Notes under the pieces: model-generated
Databases searched by the model: none
Told to the model about the DNA's origin: nothing
Seen by the model: only the letters and a program-made list of their open reading frames with translations
Translations under genes and position numbers: made by a program
From: a virus
Strand: one strand, 5' to 3'
Virus record (IMG/VR): IMGVR_UViG_3300029448_000163
Span: 1-35,543 of that record
DNA length: 35,543 nt
Shown: positions 32,964 to 35,543 of the stretch, piece by piece
How the letters are laid out: every line of letters begins with the position of its first letter
Position numbering within the stretch: position 1 is the stretch's first letter

Positions 32964-35208
32964 TATTAAGATAAACCTCCATCATATCTTTCCACATATC
33001 AAGTGTTTGTATACTCTTTTTCCATCCCAGTTTTTCTTTTACATTGGATGTAGTATTACTTTTAGTTTTCATCATATCTATTAAAGTATTACAAGCATCA
33101 ATGAATGTACCATCTGTTTCAGTATCTATAATATTTTTTTGTGGGTTATCAGAAATAAATTGATTAAATTCAGGACTTAGAGGAAACCAATATTTTAATT
33201 CCTTGTGTGGGTTATCACTACTTCTGAAATGTAAATGATGACTATGAAAATTATCTTTAGTAACAGGTTTACAACTATGTGGACATATATATAGATAATC
33301 ATCCGTATGTTCTAATACTTCTTCAAAGTATGTTTCAGCTTCAGACCTAGACCACAATGATTCATCCATAGATTGTATATATTCAGAAATAATAGTTTGA
33401 AAGTTTGATACTCCATAATTCTTAAATAAAAAGTTTCCTCTATTTTTTGTTCCTCGTTTTTGGCCAATCTTACTGACGTGACCATTTATTTTATCCTCTT
33501 GGGCTTTCACAATATCATCAAATGTATTTATCATACAATCTAATTTACCAATAATCCAATCTTCAAGTTTAAACTTTTTTAAATAACTGTGTAAAGATAA
33601 TGTTGAGAACACTACAAATTGGTCATGATATTTTACTTTGTGTAATTCTAAACAATCACTGTAGTATTTAAAATCTTTAAGTTCTTTTAACACATCTACA
33701 GGTGTTACATCTTCATTAGGATATTTATTTTTAATTTTTTTAATTTCATCAGTATGTGGTTTTTTTAATTTATCAAGACACTTAGCCCACCTAATTACTC
33801 GATTTAAAAAATCATCAGAAGTTGTCAATAGAGCTATCTTTAAAATATTTTCTACAAACTCAACAAAGATTTTTTTATCATCTATAACTAAATTAGAAAA
33901 TCTCTCAATCCAAAAGTCATACATTTTAGGTTTAATACCATATGTTGTCCAAGCACTATTGTCAAATGGTTCTCCACCCCACAATTCCGAATCCGTTGGA
34001 TTACACTTTACATCAAACTTATATATTAGTTTTTGTTCACCATCATCATTAGCAATCATTTCTCTCTTTACCCTTGACAATATCATTTGATAAACATAAA
34101 TTAAATATTGATCAAAATTCATTTGATTTTGTTCATCGGAAGAAGTATCATATGAAAACTTTTTGGTAATACCTGATGGGAAATCAACTTCTTTTCTATT
34201 AAAAAATGGAATGTGTGGAACTACATCTGATAAATAACCAACCAACGAATCAGATATAGTTAACTTACTACCAAATAATAATTCAGAAAACTCTGTTTCT
34301 GATAAGTCAGACTTTACTCTTTGTGTTGTTGAGTGACTTGAAACATGTTCATTTAGTTTCCTAAATAAAAGAGAAGCAGTTTTGGAATCACATAAATGAA
34401 GATTACCATAAACTATCATTTTTTCTTTATCTTCAAAAACACTTTTCATTTCAGGTTGGTGATTTATTAATTGTTCAAAGTTAAAAGATTCCCCATCAAA
34501 TGTGTTAACAAATTGGTCAAATGATTTCCAAACATCGGGCCATAAATTTTTATCAGTAAACAATGTCTCTTTTTCTTGAAGTGCTTTTTTGAGAGATTGT
34601 ACAGAAAATGATTTTCCAAAAAACATAAAATCTACAACTAACAATAATCTATGTTGACCATCATAAACATATATTTTTTGTTTATAATCTTTATCAGTTT
34701 TTACTACAAAGGTAACTTCTGGTTTTTTAGAACCTTTTAATATATCAAGTAATTGTTCTAATTGATATACCTCAGTTTGTCTTTCTGCTTTAGTTTGTTC
34801 TTTAGGCCTGACAAAGTAAAAATTATCGTCTTTTTCAGAAACTACAAAATTAGGATTATCAAAGTTTTTAAAACAATCTTTTATTGAACTATCTGTTAAA
34901 TCGATATGCATTCTATACTCACCAGCCTCATTGTTACAAGCGAATTGTTTCAATGAATTTCTAATTCTAGCGTTTAATTCTTTTCTTGATAATTTTTTAA
35001 ATTCAATAAGTTCATTTGATTTAAAAGTTTCTTTTATCATAATCTTTTCTATTTCTCTTCTTTGTTTATGATTTAAACGGGGAACTTGTTTTACTTCCAT
35101 AGCCCCATTATCATCTATAAATTTTTCTACATTATTATTCATTATTACTCCATTATTTGTTTTAGCATTTAATATTTTATTTTTATATCTATCTGATGTT
35201 TTTATCAT
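32956..35208 (-). CDS. DUF262 (DGQHR) plus HNH-like nuclease, GmrSD-type architecture
   Basis: 750 residues. The DUF262 signature D183-G-Q-H-R187 lies in VYDGQHRLLLVVDFM, and the second DUF262 hallmark, LLFRKLNEHVSSHSTTQRVK (about 277-296), matches the F-x-x-(I/L)-N-x-x-x-x-(L/S) motif. Near the C-terminus a C642-x3-C646 pair, HSHHLHFR (655-662) and later N residues in FPLSPEFNQFISDN resemble a zinc-type HNH site preceded by the usual W-S-x-x-E-A-E helix. DUF262 plus a C-terminal HNH is the layout of GmrSD-type modification-dependent restriction enzymes, where the DGQ(Q/H)R domain binds nucleotide. The first ATG (35208) has AAGGAG 9 bases upstream. A second ATG at 35142 (728 residues) has GGAG 5 bases upstream and fits the promoter position better. 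The nuclease call is an inference. Confidence 0.7.
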   Translation of the reverse strand: MIKTSDRYKNKILNAKTNNGVIMNNNVEKFIDDNGAMEVKQVPRLNHKQRREIEKIMIKETFKSNELIEFKKLSRKELNARIRNSLKQFACNNEAGEYRMHIDLTDSSIKDCFKNFDNPNFVVSEKDDNFYFVRPKEQTKAERQTEVYQLEQLLDILKGSKKPEVTFVVKTDKDYKQKIYVYDGQHRLLLVVDFMFFGKSFSVQSLKKALQEKETLFTDKNLWPDVWKSFDQFVNTFDGESFNFEQLINHQPEMKSVFEDKEKMIVYGNLHLCDSKTASLLFRKLNEHVSSHSTTQRVKSDLSETEFSELLFGSKLTISDSLVGYLSDVVPHIPFFNRKEVDFPSGITKKFSYDTSSDEQNQMNFDQYLIYVYQMILSRVKREMIANDDGEQKLIYKFDVKCNPTDSELWGGEPFDNSAWTTYGIKPKMYDFWIERFSNLVIDDKKIFVEFVENILKIALLTTSDDFLNRVIRWAKCLDKLKKPHTDEIKKIKNKYPNEDVTPVDVLKELKDFKYYSDCLELHKVKYHDQFVVFSTLSLHSYLKKFKLEDWIIGKLDCMINTFDDIVKAQEDKINGHVSKIGQKRGTKNRGNFLFKNYGVSNFQTIISEYIQSMDESLWSRSEAETYFEEVLEHTDDYLYICPHSCKPVTKDNFHSHHLHFRSSDNPHKELKYWFPLSPEFNQFISDNPQKNIIDTETDGTFIDACNTLIDMMKTKSNTTSNVKEKLGWKKSIQTLDMWKDMMEVYLNNE

Positions 35209-35224
35209 TTATATTATCTCCTTT

Positions 35225-35254
35225 AATATACAACCTTTTAGCAATATAAGTCAA
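35225..35254 (-). promoter_or_regulatory. Sigma70-like promoter before the DUF262 gene
   Basis: Read on the minus strand: a run of about 11 A and AGC, -35 TTGACT (35249-35254), an 18-base spacer, and -10 TATATT (35225-35230). It resembles the promoter at 1691-1719 in the A-tract, AGCTTGAYTTAT and TATATT. The expected start point is near 35218, inside the ribosome site of the first ATG, which favours the second ATG at 35142 on this transcript. Confidence 0.55.
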
Positions 35255-35265
35255 GCTTTTTTTTT

Positions 35266-35543
35266 TTATCTACCAACTTCACCTAAATATTTTTCTTTAC
35301 ATTGTTCCCAAGTCATCCCCATTATATCTCCATAGAATAGTATTTCAGGTTTAATTCTATTGTCATTAAACAATGTTGTGTATCTTCTGATAGCTTTTGG
35401 TTTCCACCAAGAATTAATTCTATCATAATCCAAAACATATTTTTGTTTCATTACTAAATCTTTATCTTCAATTTCATTTCTTAAATAATTTAATCCATTC
35501 TCATACATATTAGCAAAGAACACACCTCGTTTAAATCCGTGTT
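35266..35543 (-). CDS. 3' end of an unidentified gene (partial)
   Basis: The reading frame is open to the right edge (the codons read HGFKRGVFFANMYENGLNYL and on), so the GTG at 35523 is unlikely to be the true start. The visible 90-odd residues are polar with several aromatics (INSWWKPKAIRRYTTLFNDN) and end KEKYLGEVGR followed by TAA. No signature I can name. A 57-base gap with a promoter separates it from the DUF262 gene, so it probably ends the previous unit, though no hairpin terminator is visible, only an A-tract. Confidence 0.7.
   Translation of the reverse strand, partial: HGFKRGVFFANMYENGLNYLRNEIEDKDLVMKQKYVLDYDRINSWWKPKAIRRYTTLFNDNRIKPEILFYGDIMGMTWEQCKEKYLGEVGR

Noticed and set aside
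1-35543. tRNA genes, insertion sequences, integrase or attachment sites
   Set aside because: The gaps are all under about 120 bases and hold no cloverleaf; no transposase or integrase motif and no flanking repeats were seen.

Overview
The window is a 35.5 kb piece of an AT-rich tailed-phage genome with a contractile tail (myovirus, distantly T4-like). Every credible gene lies on the minus strand, so transcription runs from high to low coordinates. Genes are packed with short gaps or overlaps, and there are no non-coding stretches above about 120 bases. The diagnostic T4-type parts are baseplate wedge proteins gp6 and gp25, a gp5-type OB/beta-helix hub-spike protein, a gp55-type late sigma factor, a zinc-finger/TOPRIM primase, a RuvC-type resolvase, and at the left edge the first codons of what looks like a gp47/SbcD nuclease. 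Almost every gene has a clear GGAG-type ribosome binding site, so the host reads Shine-Dalgarno signals. Base composition and protein style suggest a marine, uncultured-type phage; the host cannot be named.

Region 1 (35543 to 29877), in transcription order: the 3' end of an unknown gene; a sigma70-like promoter; a 750-residue DUF262 (DGQHR) plus HNH-like protein resembling GmrSD-type modification-dependent restriction enzymes; a GT-B glycosyltransferase with a basic, possibly helix-turn-helix tail; an HD phosphohydrolase; a small membrane-anchored protein; and the late sigma factor. A strong intrinsic terminator follows at 29824-29856. The last five genes look like one early or middle operon that ends by making the factor for late transcription.

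Region 2 (29761 to 5407) is the baseplate and adhesin block: a small helical protein, the gp5-like hub, two small unknown proteins, gp25, gp6, then five large surface-type proteins of 383, 546, 2457, 946 and 1980 residues. They carry several carbohydrate-binding folds (DNRLRE/CBM96-like, two LamG-like, two CBM4/9-like, PA14-like, PKD), a very cysteine-rich stretch, and 63-base in-frame tandem repeats. The 2457-, 946- and 1980-residue proteins alone fill about 16 kb.

Region 3 (5323 to 1) begins after an 83-base gap containing a 20-base element identical to one before region 2, probably a promoter. It holds three further structural proteins, then RuvC, a second sigma70-like promoter overlapping the end of ruvC, primase, a eukaryotic-type phosphomannomutase homologue, and the gp47-like start. 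Together the genes suggest a phage that builds an elaborate glycan-recognising baseplate, carries its own sugar-activation and glycosyl-transfer genes, and encodes a putative nuclease that could act on other DNA during infection.
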